The notes under the pieces are model-generated. The model was not told the origin of the DNA. It searched no databases and was given only the letters and a program-made list of their open reading frames with translations. Source: an uncultured Pelagibacteraceae bacterium (GTDB taxonomy: Bacteria > Pseudomonadota > Alphaproteobacteria > Pelagibacterales > AG-422-B15). From it: DNA of 42,243 nucleotides. Made by a program: the position numbers and the translations under genes. Shown here in pieces: positions 7,206-15,056 of this stretch (its first letter is position 1; each line of letters opens with the position of its first letter). The stretch is taken from the NCBI GenBank assembly GCA_902523455.1, contig CABYZG010000008.1, positions 1-42,243 of the forward strand. The letters are read 5' to 3'.

Positions 7206-8086
7206 TGAAAACATTTAAAATTGAATATATCACCACACTTTTTTTTCTCACCTTACTAATTGCTTTAGCTTGGTATTATTTATTCCTCATGGCATCTAAT
7301 CCAATGGACTCAATGATGCAAAATAAAAATCCAATGACAATGTCAATGGAAACCGCGTCAGAAAATGAAATGTCAATGAACTCGTTGTCTGAAACAGAAA
7401 TGACTATGGACTCAATGAATATGAATGAAAAAAACTCATCAATCAATTTTCTTATGATGCCAATGACAGGAAAGTGGACAATAAATGATTTTATCGTGAT
7501 GTTCGTAATGTGGACCGTCATGATGTTTGCGATGATGCTTCCATCTACATTTATCTTTTTAAATATTTTTAGAATGATGAGATCGAATATGCAAATATCG
7601 TCGAATATTATTATTGAGATGATAGTGATTTCATTCACTTATATTTTAATTTGGACAATTTTTTCACTTATTGCATGTACTCTTCAATATATTTTTCACA
7701 ATAACGGAGTAGTCGATATGATGGGAACATTACAAAACAATATTCTTGCAGGATTATTTCTTGTTGGAGCAGGTGCATTTCAATTTACAAGTTTGAAAGA
7801 TACATGTCTTGAGAAATGCAGAAACCCCTTATCGTTTCTGATGGCTGGTCCTATTAATGGATACGGAAATGTTGCCTATGTGGGTCTAAAGCATGGTTTA
7901 TTTTGCCTAGGGTGTTGCTGGGTTCTTATGCTTCTGCTTTTTGTAAATGGAGTTATGAATTTACTTTGGGTTGTCGCAATAACAATAATTGTATTGGCTG
8001 AAAAAATGCTGCCTTACGAGAAACTTAGCTCTAGATTTCTGGGCATTCTTCTTGTAGGTTGGGGGGCGTATTTAATACTTATTTAA
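7205..8086 (+). CDS. DUF2182 integral membrane protein with Met-rich extracytoplasmic segment
   Basis: Predicted metal-binding membrane protein of the DUF2182 family (293 aa, about six to seven hydrophobic segments). A first membrane helix (about residues 8-28) is followed by a loop of about 60 residues holding roughly 16 Met, many as M-x-M or M-x-x-M spaced among Ser, Thr, Asn and acidic residues, like the Met motifs of copper importers and CopC/PcoC-type proteins. The C-terminal half shows the DUF2182 signature H-G-L-F-C-L-G-C-C-W around residue 235 and a later AEK-x-LP. DUF2182 genes commonly neighbour DUF1326 genes, as here (next gene, four nucleotides on). Copper transport or delivery across the membrane is a reasonable inference from the SCO and PCu(A)C neighbours, but the biochemical role of the family is not established to my knowledge. 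Confidence 0.87.
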   Translation: MKTFKIEYITTLFFLTLLIALAWYYLFLMASNPMDSMMQNKNPMTMSMETASENEMSMNSLSETEMTMDSMNMNEKNSSINFLMMPMTGKWTINDFIVMFVMWTVMMFAMMLPSTFIFLNIFRMMRSNMQISSNIIIEMIVISFTYILIWTIFSLIACTLQYIFHNNGVVDMMGTLQNNILAGLFLVGAGAFQFTSLKDTCLEKCRNPLSFLMAGPINGYGNVAYVGLKHGLFCLGCCWVLMLLLFVNGVMNLLWVVAITIIVLAEKMLPYEKLSSRFLGILLVGWGAYLILI

Positions 8087-8090
8087 CTAT

Positions 8091-8771
8091 ATGACTGTAA
8101 ATCCTCTAAACTTACATTGGGAAATAAAAGGAAATTTTTTGCTGAATTGTAACTGCGATGTATTTTGCAATTGTCCGATGTCCCTGGGGAGAGCGGTTCC
8201 AAATTCACCAAATGGTAAATGCTTTTCATGGTGGGGAATTAATATCGAAGAAGGATACGCAGAAGAAAAGTGGTCTGGATTTAACCCTATCAAAAGAGAG
8301 TCTAAAGGAATTATGGATTTAAGTGGTTTAAATGTTGCTATTCTTTTAGAGGTTCCTGGCCCTTTAGGTTCAGGCGGTTGGACAGCAGGATTATATATTG
8401 ATGAAAAAGCATCTGATGATGCAGCTGATGCGCTCGCAGTTATTTTCTCAGGTCAAGCAGGTGGACAAACAGGTTGGTTTAGACATATGATTGCAAACTT
8501 CCTTGGCGTAAAAAGATGTTCTATATCATATAAAGAAACCGACGATGGATGGTCGTTTACAATTCCAGAAATCTTAGATGGTCGAATTGAACATGAGCCA
8601 GGAAAAGAGAGAGGCGAAGTAGTAAAAGTATCAAACTTAAAATATTGGGTTGCGCCAGAAATAATTGTTTGTAAAGGATCAAAAAGAAGTAGGATTAGAG
8701 ATCACGGCCGTAATTGGGATTTCACAGGTGGAAGTGCCGAATATTGTGCTGTTGATTGGGCCGGACCATAA
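8091..8771 (+). CDS. DUF1326 family cytoplasmic Cys-motif protein
   Basis: Soluble 226-aa protein with the DUF1326 hallmark near the N-terminus: C20, C22, C26 and C28 in NCNCDVFCNCP, a compact cluster well suited to binding a soft metal such as Cu(I). No signal peptide or membrane segment is visible, so it should act in the cytoplasm. The family is usually paired with DUF2182, as here. A working model is a cytoplasmic metal acceptor, donor or sensor for the membrane partner; this is inference. It ends a few bases before the dimethylglycine dehydrogenase start. Confidence 0.88.
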   Translation: MTVNPLNLHWEIKGNFLLNCNCDVFCNCPMSLGRAVPNSPNGKCFSWWGINIEEGYAEEKWSGFNPIKRESKGIMDLSGLNVAILLEVPGPLGSGGWTAGLYIDEKASDDAADALAVIFSGQAGGQTGWFRHMIANFLGVKRCSISYKETDDGWSFTIPEILDGRIEHEPGKERGEVVKVSNLKYWVAPEIIVCKGSKRSRIRDHGRNWDFTGGSAEYCAVDWAGP

Positions 8772-8776
8772 TTCAT

Positions 8777-11212
8777 ATGAAAAACAAAGCTAAAGTTGTC
8801 GTCATTGGTGGCGGTGTAGTTGGAGTTAGTACGCTTTACCACCTTGCAAAAAAAGGATGGTCTGATGTAGTTTTGTGCGAACGCAAAGAACTTACATCAG
8901 GTTCGACGTGGCACGCTGCGGGTTTGATGCCTTTATTCAACATGAGTTACTCTGTTGGTCAAATCCATAAATACTCAGTTAAATTTTATCAAGAACTTGA
9001 AAAAGAAACTGGTCAAGATGTTGGCTTTAGGCAAGTAAGTAATATTCGACTTGCTGAAAACCAGGATAGAATGGATGAGTATCGTCAATATGCAGGTGTT
9101 GCGGAAACAATAGGTGTTAAAGTCAATTTTTTAACTCCCGAAGAAGTTCAAAAAGTTTGGCCGCTTTGTTCAACTGAGGGCTTAGTGGGTGCTATACAGC
9201 ACCCTGAGGATGGATACATACAACCCAATGATCTTACGCAAGCTCTAGCAAAAGGAGCAAGAGCGCTTGGAGCTGAAATTTACAGACAAACAGCAGTCAT
9301 AGGACTTGAACAGTTACCAGATGATAGTTGGATTGTTACAACTGATAAAGGTGAAATCAAATGTGATATTGTTGTTTCATGCTCGGGAAATTTTGTCAGG
9401 CAAACCGGAGAAATGGTTGGATTAGATATCCCAGTGATACCTGTTGAGCATCAATATATCGTTACAGAAGCTCATCCTAAAATTCTAGAAAGACAAAAAG
9501 AAGGCCTTCCTGAAATGGGTGTACTTAGAGGATCTGACGGCGCATGGTACATGCGTGAGGAAGCTGGTGGATTAATTCTTGGACCATATGAAAATGGTGC
9601 ACCATGTTGCTATGTCAATGGACCTAGCAAAGACTGTGAGTATGAATTATTCCAAGAAGACTTAGACAGACTAGGCCCCCATATAGAGCATGCCATTCAC
9701 AGAGTTCCTATTTTTGGAGAAGCAGGAATTAAGAAAGTTTATAATGGTGCTATTTGTTATACTCCAGATGGAAGCCCAATTATCGGTCCAGCATGGGATA
9801 GAAAAAATTTATATTTAAATGACGGTCATTCGTTTGGCGTTACAGCTGCTGGTGGTGCAGGCTGGCAGATCGCAGAATGGATTGTTGATGGCGAACCGAC
9901 TATTGATATGCTCGGGGTTGAACCCAGAAGGTTTGGCGATTACGCATCAAAATCATATTTAATCAAAAAAAATGAAGAGGCTTATGCAAACGTTTTCACA
10001 ATCCATTATCCTGATGAAGAAAGGCCCGCAGGCCGGCCATTAAGACAAGCTCCTTGTTATGATAGGTTGAAAAATTTAGGTGCAGTGTTTGGTCAAAAGT
10101 TTGGTTGGGAGCGCGCAAACTGGTTTGCTCCTGAAGGAGTTCCTCAAGAAGACGATTGGTCATTCAGGCGATCAGCATGGTTTGAGCACATTGGAAATGA
10201 ATGTAAAAATGTAACAGAAAATGTAGGTCTTTTAGACATGACCGCATTTGCAAAATGCAGAATAAGCGGACCAGGAGCAGAAGAATTCCTAGATAATTTA
10301 GTTGCTAATAAATTACCAAAAAAGATAGGAAGGACAAATCTCTGTCATGCTTTGAATTCTAAAGGAGGAGTACACTCAGAATTTACAATAATGAGAGAGT
10401 CTCATGACAGTTTTTATTGTGTTTCTGCTGGAGCTTGGCAGCGGCTGGACCATGATTGGGTAAAAAAACATATGCCCGATGACAGAAGTGTAAAATTTGA
10501 AAATATTACAAATCAAATTGGAGTATTAGTTGTTGCTGGTCCGAAGTCGAGAGAACTTCTTCAAAGAGTATCTGAGGATGATTTCACAAATGAGGGTTTC
10601 CCATGGCTATCTGGTAAAAAAGTAAAAATTGGTGCTGCAGAAACACTTGCAATAAGAGTAAATTTCGTTGGCGAATTAGGATGGGAAATCCACTCACCAA
10701 TTGAAGTACAAAATCATATATTCGATACATTAATGGATGCAGGAAAAGATCTGGGTTTAAAGCCTTTTGGCATAAGAGCAATGGACTCTTTGAGAATTGA
10801 GAAATCATACAAACTAATTGGTACAGAATTATCAATTGAATATGCAGGATATGAGTCAGGAATAGACAGGTTCATTCACCCAAACAAAGGTCAATTCATA
10901 GGCAGAGATGCATTAGTTCAGTGGAGAGAAAAAGGTTTTGAAAATTCCTTCGTAACACTTGAAGTTCATGGCGTCAAAGATGCTGATGTGCTTGGCAATA
11001 ATCCAATATATGCTGATGGCAAAGTTATTGGTCGCGCTACAGGTGGAAATTTTGGCTTTCGAGTTAATAAGTCTCTCGCTTTAGCTATGGTCAATCCAGC
11101 TCATTCAGAAGTAGGCACAAAGTTAAAGATCGATATTTTGGGAGATATGTTTGATGTAACGGTAATACCCGAAAGTCCATACGATCCTGATAATCAGAAA
11201 CTTAGATCTTAG
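8777..11212 (+). CDS. dmgdh: Dimethylglycine dehydrogenase (FAD- and tetrahydrofolate-dependent)
   Basis: Two-domain flavoenzyme that oxidatively demethylates dimethylglycine to sarcosine and passes the methyl carbon to tetrahydrofolate. The N-terminal DAO-type FAD domain (about residues 5-390) has the dinucleotide motif VIGGGVVG and the GSTWHAAGL block, whose H46 matches the His that carries covalent FAD in characterised dimethylglycine dehydrogenases. The GcvT-like folate domain covers about 440-800. I chose ATG 8777 (811 aa), which puts the FAD motif at residues 10-16. An upstream in-frame TTG at 8756 would add seven poorly conserved residues and overlap the DUF1326 gene. It supplies the middle step between the candidate betaine methyltransferase and sarcosine oxidase. 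A sarcosine dehydrogenase is the main alternative, but soxBDAG nearby makes that redundant. Confidence 0.9.
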   Translation: MKNKAKVVVIGGGVVGVSTLYHLAKKGWSDVVLCERKELTSGSTWHAAGLMPLFNMSYSVGQIHKYSVKFYQELEKETGQDVGFRQVSNIRLAENQDRMDEYRQYAGVAETIGVKVNFLTPEEVQKVWPLCSTEGLVGAIQHPEDGYIQPNDLTQALAKGARALGAEIYRQTAVIGLEQLPDDSWIVTTDKGEIKCDIVVSCSGNFVRQTGEMVGLDIPVIPVEHQYIVTEAHPKILERQKEGLPEMGVLRGSDGAWYMREEAGGLILGPYENGAPCCYVNGPSKDCEYELFQEDLDRLGPHIEHAIHRVPIFGEAGIKKVYNGAICYTPDGSPIIGPAWDRKNLYLNDGHSFGVTAAGGAGWQIAEWIVDGEPTIDMLGVEPRRFGDYASKSYLIKKNEEAYANVFTIHYPDEERPAGRPLRQAPCYDRLKNLGAVFGQKFGWERANWFAPEGVPQEDDWSFRRSAWFEHIGNECKNVTENVGLLDMTAFAKCRISGPGAEEFLDNLVANKLPKKIGRTNLCHALNSKGGVHSEFTIMRESHDSFYCVSAGAWQRLDHDWVKKHMPDDRSVKFENITNQIGVLVVAGPKSRELLQRVSEDDFTNEGFPWLSGKKVKIGAAETLAIRVNFVGELGWEIHSPIEVQNHIFDTLMDAGKDLGLKPFGIRAMDSLRIEKSYKLIGTELSIEYAGYESGIDRFIHPNKGQFIGRDALVQWREKGFENSFVTLEVHGVKDADVLGNNPIYADGKVIGRATGGNFGFRVNKSLALAMVNPAHSEVGTKLKIDILGDMFDVTVIPESPYDPDNQKLRS

Positions 11213-11224
11213 CTACTTGAAAAA

Positions 11225-12280
11225 GTGTCAGAAGCTTTAAAAGTTTACGAACAGCTCTGTAAAGACAAGCATATTGAATATAATATTAAGCAAAAAGATT
11301 TAGTTATTGAATTAGATAAATTTTTGTTAGGTTCGAGCAGAAATTTTATAAAAAAACTATTCCGATATAATTTTAATCAAAAGAAATGCTTTTATTTATA
11401 CGGGGGAGTGGGCATTGGAAAAACACTCATTATGGATTTATTCTATGATGACGTAAATTTAAAAGAAAAACAAAGAGTCCATTTTCATGAGTTTATGATT
11501 GATATACATGATCAATTACACCAACTCAGAAATGAAAAAAATTCAAGAGATTTTATAATTTCAAAACTTGTAAAAGGTATTAAATCGAAATCAAGTCTCA
11601 TATTTTTTGATGAATTCCAGGTCACAAATATAGCTGACGCAATGATTCTCGGACATTTATTTGAGGAGTTCTTTAAAAATAATATTTTAATTGTATTAAC
11701 TTCTAATTCCAGCCCAGAAGACTTATACAAAGAAGGGCTGCAAAGAGAACTTTTTATTCCATTTATTAATTTAATTAAAAATAACTCTCTAATTCATCAT
11801 CTATCAATAGACATTGACTATAGAACAAGATCATTAAAAGAAGAAAAGAACTTTTTTTTATCAACTTCACCGGTTAGCAAGCTTAAAATAAATGATATTT
11901 TTTCTATCCATTCAAATAAAACTTCAGTCGAGGATAAAGTAATAAGTGTGAAGAAGAGAAATTTTGTTGTTAAGAATTTGTCTAATAGAATAGCTCGTTT
12001 TCAATTCAATGAAATTTGTGGCGATAATAGAGGCACTGAAGACTACCTCGAGTTAATTAAATTAATTGATAGATTAATCGTTGAAAATGTTCCAAATTTT
12101 GGAAATACAAATTCTAATCTTCAAGAAAGATTTATTAATTTAATTGATGTTCTCTATGATAATAAAATTAAATTATATTTAAGCACAGAAAAAGAAATAA
12201 GCGATCTTGGCAGTGCATATCATTTGAAAGATAAATTTAACAGAACCATAAGCAGACTTCTAGAAATGAAATCACAATAG
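11225..12280 (+). CDS. zapE: ZapE/AFG1-type AAA ATPase
   Basis: P-loop ATPase of the AFG1 family, known in bacteria as the division-associated protein ZapE and in mitochondria as a factor in turnover of respiratory-complex subunits. Walker A is YGGVGIGKT (about residues 59-67) and Walker B is LIFFDEFQ (about 125-132), followed by the family-typical VTNIADAM stretch. The T-S-N sensor region (LTSNSSPEDLY) follows. It is 351 aa, near the normal size. It starts at GTG, 12 nt after the dimethylglycine dehydrogenase stop, and is followed after 6 nt by the DadA-like gene, so it is embedded in the methyl-catabolism operon. That location is unexpected for a housekeeping ATPase; its known mitochondrial role in cytochrome oxidase subunit turnover fits loosely with the copper genes upstream. 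Confidence 0.9.
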   Translation: MSEALKVYEQLCKDKHIEYNIKQKDLVIELDKFLLGSSRNFIKKLFRYNFNQKKCFYLYGGVGIGKTLIMDLFYDDVNLKEKQRVHFHEFMIDIHDQLHQLRNEKNSRDFIISKLVKGIKSKSSLIFFDEFQVTNIADAMILGHLFEEFFKNNILIVLTSNSSPEDLYKEGLQRELFIPFINLIKNNSLIHHLSIDIDYRTRSLKEEKNFFLSTSPVSKLKINDIFSIHSNKTSVEDKVISVKKRNFVVKNLSNRIARFQFNEICGDNRGTEDYLELIKLIDRLIVENVPNFGNTNSNLQERFINLIDVLYDNKIKLYLSTEKEISDLGSAYHLKDKFNRTISRLLEMKSQ

Positions 12281-12286
12281 TTACAA

Positions 12287-13522
12287 ATGAAAATAGCAGT
12301 AATAGGAGCGGGAATTGTTGGCATTTCTTCAGCCAATTGGCTTAAGAAGTACGGTCAAGATGTGACCTTGTATGACATGAATGATCCTGGATCACAAGCA
12401 AGTTACGGCAATGCTGGAACTTATGCAAAATATGCAAATATACCAACTAATTCATCATCCTATTTTTATTTATTTCCATATTTATTGCTAAATAAAAACA
12501 GCCCCTTATTCATTAGCCTAAAACGATTAAACGAGACATTTCCTTGGATTATTAAATACTTGAGCAATTGCAGAAATGAAAAAGTTAACCACACTGTTCA
12601 ACATTTAACAACTTTACTGTCACATATGGATGATGGTTATGAAGATCTATTCATTGAAGCAAATGCAGAAGATTATATATCAAGAGAGTCTATCATGTAT
12701 GGATGGTCTACAAAATTATTTTTTAATGCTGCAAAACAAGATTTTCCTAAAAGAGAAGAAACAGGTGTTAAAATAACAACTCTGAGTCGAGATGATATTT
12801 CTGATCTTGAACCTAATATTAATAATATCTTTTATAAAGGAGCCTTATTTGAAGGTAGTTATTTTGCAAAAAGTCCGATCAAGGTTAGCGAAGCATTAAT
12901 GAAACTGTTTATTAAAAAAGGAGGAAAATTCAAAAAAGAGCAAGTTATATCCATTAAAAAAACTGAAACTAATCAAATAAATATTAAAACAAACTCAGAA
13001 GAGACCCTGCACGATAGAGTCGTGATTACATCTGGAGTATGGTCTAATGATCTGCTTAAACATATAGGCGACAAAGTGCCACTGGAAGCTGAAAGGGGTT
13101 ACCATTTGGTCAATCCAGAATTGAAGAATATTGTAAAAAGACCAATATCTTGGCAAGAACGAGGAACATATTTTACACCTATGTCTGACGGCCTAAGAAC
13201 GGGTGGAATTGTTGAATTTGGAGCGTTAAATGAAACAAAAAATGAAAGAGTCCTTAACTTTTTAAACCGGGCATTAAAGGAAGTTTTTCCCTCAGCAGAC
13301 CTTCCTCAAAAAACATGGGTAGGGTTCAGGCCATCGGTGCCTGACTCTCTTCCAGTGATTGGACAATCTCCAAAAAACCCTTATATTTATTATAATTTTG
13401 GCCATCAACATATTGGGTGGTCATTAGGTGGCATATCAGGAAAACTGGTTGCACAACTAATTTGCGCAAACAATACAGATTTAGATTTGTCGCCGTATTC
13501 TGTAAAGAGGTTTAAGTTATGA
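12287..13522 (+). CDS. FAD-dependent oxidoreductase, DadA-like (D-amino acid dehydrogenase family)
   Basis: DAO-superfamily flavoprotein of 411 aa. The FAD-binding motif IGAGIVGIS lies at residues 6-14, followed by ANWL and a DPGSQASYGNAG block typical of small-subunit D-amino acid dehydrogenases (DadA). The C-terminal G-x-RPS-PD-LPVIG segment is the second FAD-contact region. DadA proteins deaminate D-amino acids in a membrane-linked manner. Relatives act on glycine, N-methylated amino acids or hydroxyproline, so in this operon an N-methyl amino acid is equally possible. The stop overlaps the soxB start by four bases (ATGA), which implies coupled translation with sarcosine oxidase. The exact substrate is not deducible. 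Confidence 0.85.
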   Translation: MKIAVIGAGIVGISSANWLKKYGQDVTLYDMNDPGSQASYGNAGTYAKYANIPTNSSSYFYLFPYLLLNKNSPLFISLKRLNETFPWIIKYLSNCRNEKVNHTVQHLTTLLSHMDDGYEDLFIEANAEDYISRESIMYGWSTKLFFNAAKQDFPKREETGVKITTLSRDDISDLEPNINNIFYKGALFEGSYFAKSPIKVSEALMKLFIKKGGKFKKEQVISIKKTETNQINIKTNSEETLHDRVVITSGVWSNDLLKHIGDKVPLEAERGYHLVNPELKNIVKRPISWQERGTYFTPMSDGLRTGGIVEFGALNETKNERVLNFLNRALKEVFPSADLPQKTWVGFRPSVPDSLPVIGQSPKNPYIYYNFGHQHIGWSLGGISGKLVAQLICANNTDLDLSPYSVKRFKL

Positions 13523-14760
13523 AATACTCACTATACAATTTAGTTAAGAATTCATTTTCTTATCATGAGAATTGGGAAAAAGCATGGAGCAGTCCTGATC
13601 TTAAACCTGAATATGATGTAGTAATAGTTGGAGGTGGCGGTCATGGATTAGGAACTGCTTATTACCTAGCAAAAGAATTTGGTGTTAAAAATATTGCTGT
13701 TCTTGAGAAGGGATGGATTGGTGGGGGTAACACTGGACGTAACACAACCATAATAAGATCAAATTACTTATGGGATGAAAGTGCAGCTCTTTATAATCAT
13801 GCTGTTAATTTATGGGAAGGCCTTTCTAGTGAGCTTAATTTTAATGTAATGTTTTCACAAAGAGGTTTATTTCACCTAGCGCACTCGGTTCATGACATGC
13901 AAGAAATCACAAGGAGAGGTTATTCTAATTATTTAAATGGTATTGACGCTGAAATTCTAAATCAGGATCAAGTTGCAAAAAAAATACCTCATATTAATGT
14001 TAATGGCAGGTATCCTGTTTTAGGGGCCTTACTTCAGAGGCGAGCAGGAACAGCGCGTCATGATGCTGTAGCATGGGGGTATGCACGAGCGGCAGAAAAT
14101 CTTGGTGTCGATATAATACAAAACTGTGAGGTTAAAGGAATAGATATATCAAATGGCAAGGTTGTTGGATTACAAACAACAAAAGGTTCTGTTAAAGTTG
14201 ATAAAGTTGGTCTCGTACCTGCTGGACACTCCTCAGTATTAGCTAATATGGCAGGTTTTTCTCTCCCAATAAACTCTGTACCCTTACAGGCTTTAGTAAG
14301 CGAGCCTGTTAAACCAATTCTGGATTGTGTCATCATGTCAAACTCCGTTCATGTTTATGTAAGTCAATCAGATAAAGGTGAACTAGTTGTTGGAGCAGGT
14401 TCTGATGCCTATAACTCATATTCTCAGCGAGGATCCTTTGATATGATTGAACATATGATGGCTCCCTTAGTTGAATTATTTCCAATATTCTCAAGACTTA
14501 AAATGCTTCGCAGCTGGGGAGGCATTGTAGATGTAACCCCAGATAGAAGCCCAATAATAGGCAAGACCCCTGTAAAAGACTTATTTATTAACTGCGGTTG
14601 GGGAACTGGTGGATTCAAAGCAACTCCAGGGTCAGCTCATGTATTTGCTGAGACAGTTTTTAGAGGAGAGCCAAATGATATTGCAGCTCCTTTTTCATTA
14701 GAAAGACATTTCTCAGGAGCCTTAGTTGATGAAGCTGCAGCGGCAGCAGTTGCTCATTAA
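13519..14760 (+). CDS. soxB: Sarcosine oxidase subunit beta
   Basis: Catalytic flavoprotein subunit of heterotetrameric sarcosine oxidase, which converts sarcosine to glycine and 5,10-methylene-tetrahydrofolate (or formaldehyde) with hydrogen peroxide. The FAD motif VVIVGGGGHGLGTAYYLA is at residues 34-51. The GTARHDAVAWGYARA block around residue 181 contains a His that is a candidate for the covalent FMN attachment known in this family. The C-terminal DRSPIIG and GWGTGGFKATPG segments complete the FAD site. At 413 aa it has the usual length. It is followed by soxD, soxA and soxG in the standard order. Confidence 0.95.
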   Translation: MKYSLYNLVKNSFSYHENWEKAWSSPDLKPEYDVVIVGGGGHGLGTAYYLAKEFGVKNIAVLEKGWIGGGNTGRNTTIIRSNYLWDESAALYNHAVNLWEGLSSELNFNVMFSQRGLFHLAHSVHDMQEITRRGYSNYLNGIDAEILNQDQVAKKIPHINVNGRYPVLGALLQRRAGTARHDAVAWGYARAAENLGVDIIQNCEVKGIDISNGKVVGLQTTKGSVKVDKVGLVPAGHSSVLANMAGFSLPINSVPLQALVSEPVKPILDCVIMSNSVHVYVSQSDKGELVVGAGSDAYNSYSQRGSFDMIEHMMAPLVELFPIFSRLKMLRSWGGIVDVTPDRSPIIGKTPVKDLFINCGWGTGGFKATPGSAHVFAETVFRGEPNDIAAPFSLERHFSGALVDEAAAAAVAH

Positions 14761-14771
14761 TAATTTTTTTT

Positions 14772-15056
14772 ATGTTTATAATTAATTGTCCATATTGTGG
14801 GGAAAGAGATCAGACAGAATTCACATGTCACGGCGAAGCTCACATTGCAAGGCCAGATAACCCATCTGAAATAAGTGATGAAGAATGGGGCAAGTATCTT
14901 TTTTTTAGAGAAAATCCAAAAGGAACCCATTTTGAAAGATGGACTCACGATCATGGATGCAGACGATGGTTTAATGTAATGAGAGACACTGTTACAGATC
15001 AAATAATAAAAACATATAAAATGGGTGAAGCGAAGCCGGTGATATCAAATGAGTAA
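14772..15056 (+). CDS. soxD: Sarcosine oxidase subunit delta
   Basis: Small zinc-binding structural subunit (94 aa) of heterotetrameric sarcosine oxidase. The zinc ligands expected for the family are all present: C6 and C9 in NCPYCG, H59 in WTHDHGC and C63. It begins 11 nt after soxB and overlaps soxA by eight bases (ATGAGTAA), so translation is coupled and subunit ratios are probably held equal. Confidence 0.95.
   Translation: MFIINCPYCGERDQTEFTCHGEAHIARPDNPSEISDEEWGKYLFFRENPKGTHFERWTHDHGCRRWFNVMRDTVTDQIIKTYKMGEAKPVISNE

Noticed and set aside
7276..7638. 120-aa minus-strand open frame opposite the Met-rich DUF2182 segment
   Set aside because: It is the Ile-rich antisense image of Met codons (CAT read as ATG or Ile-type codons), with no family resemblance, and lies wholly inside a convincing gene.
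5849..8771. Methanethiol oxidase operon
   Set aside because: SCO is present, but no selenium-binding-protein-like methanethiol oxidase or MauG gene is in the window.
8756..8776. Upstream TTG start for dimethylglycine dehydrogenase
   Set aside because: It overlaps the DUF1326 gene by 16 bases and adds seven residues unlike the family N-terminus; ATG 8777 places the FAD motif at the usual distance.
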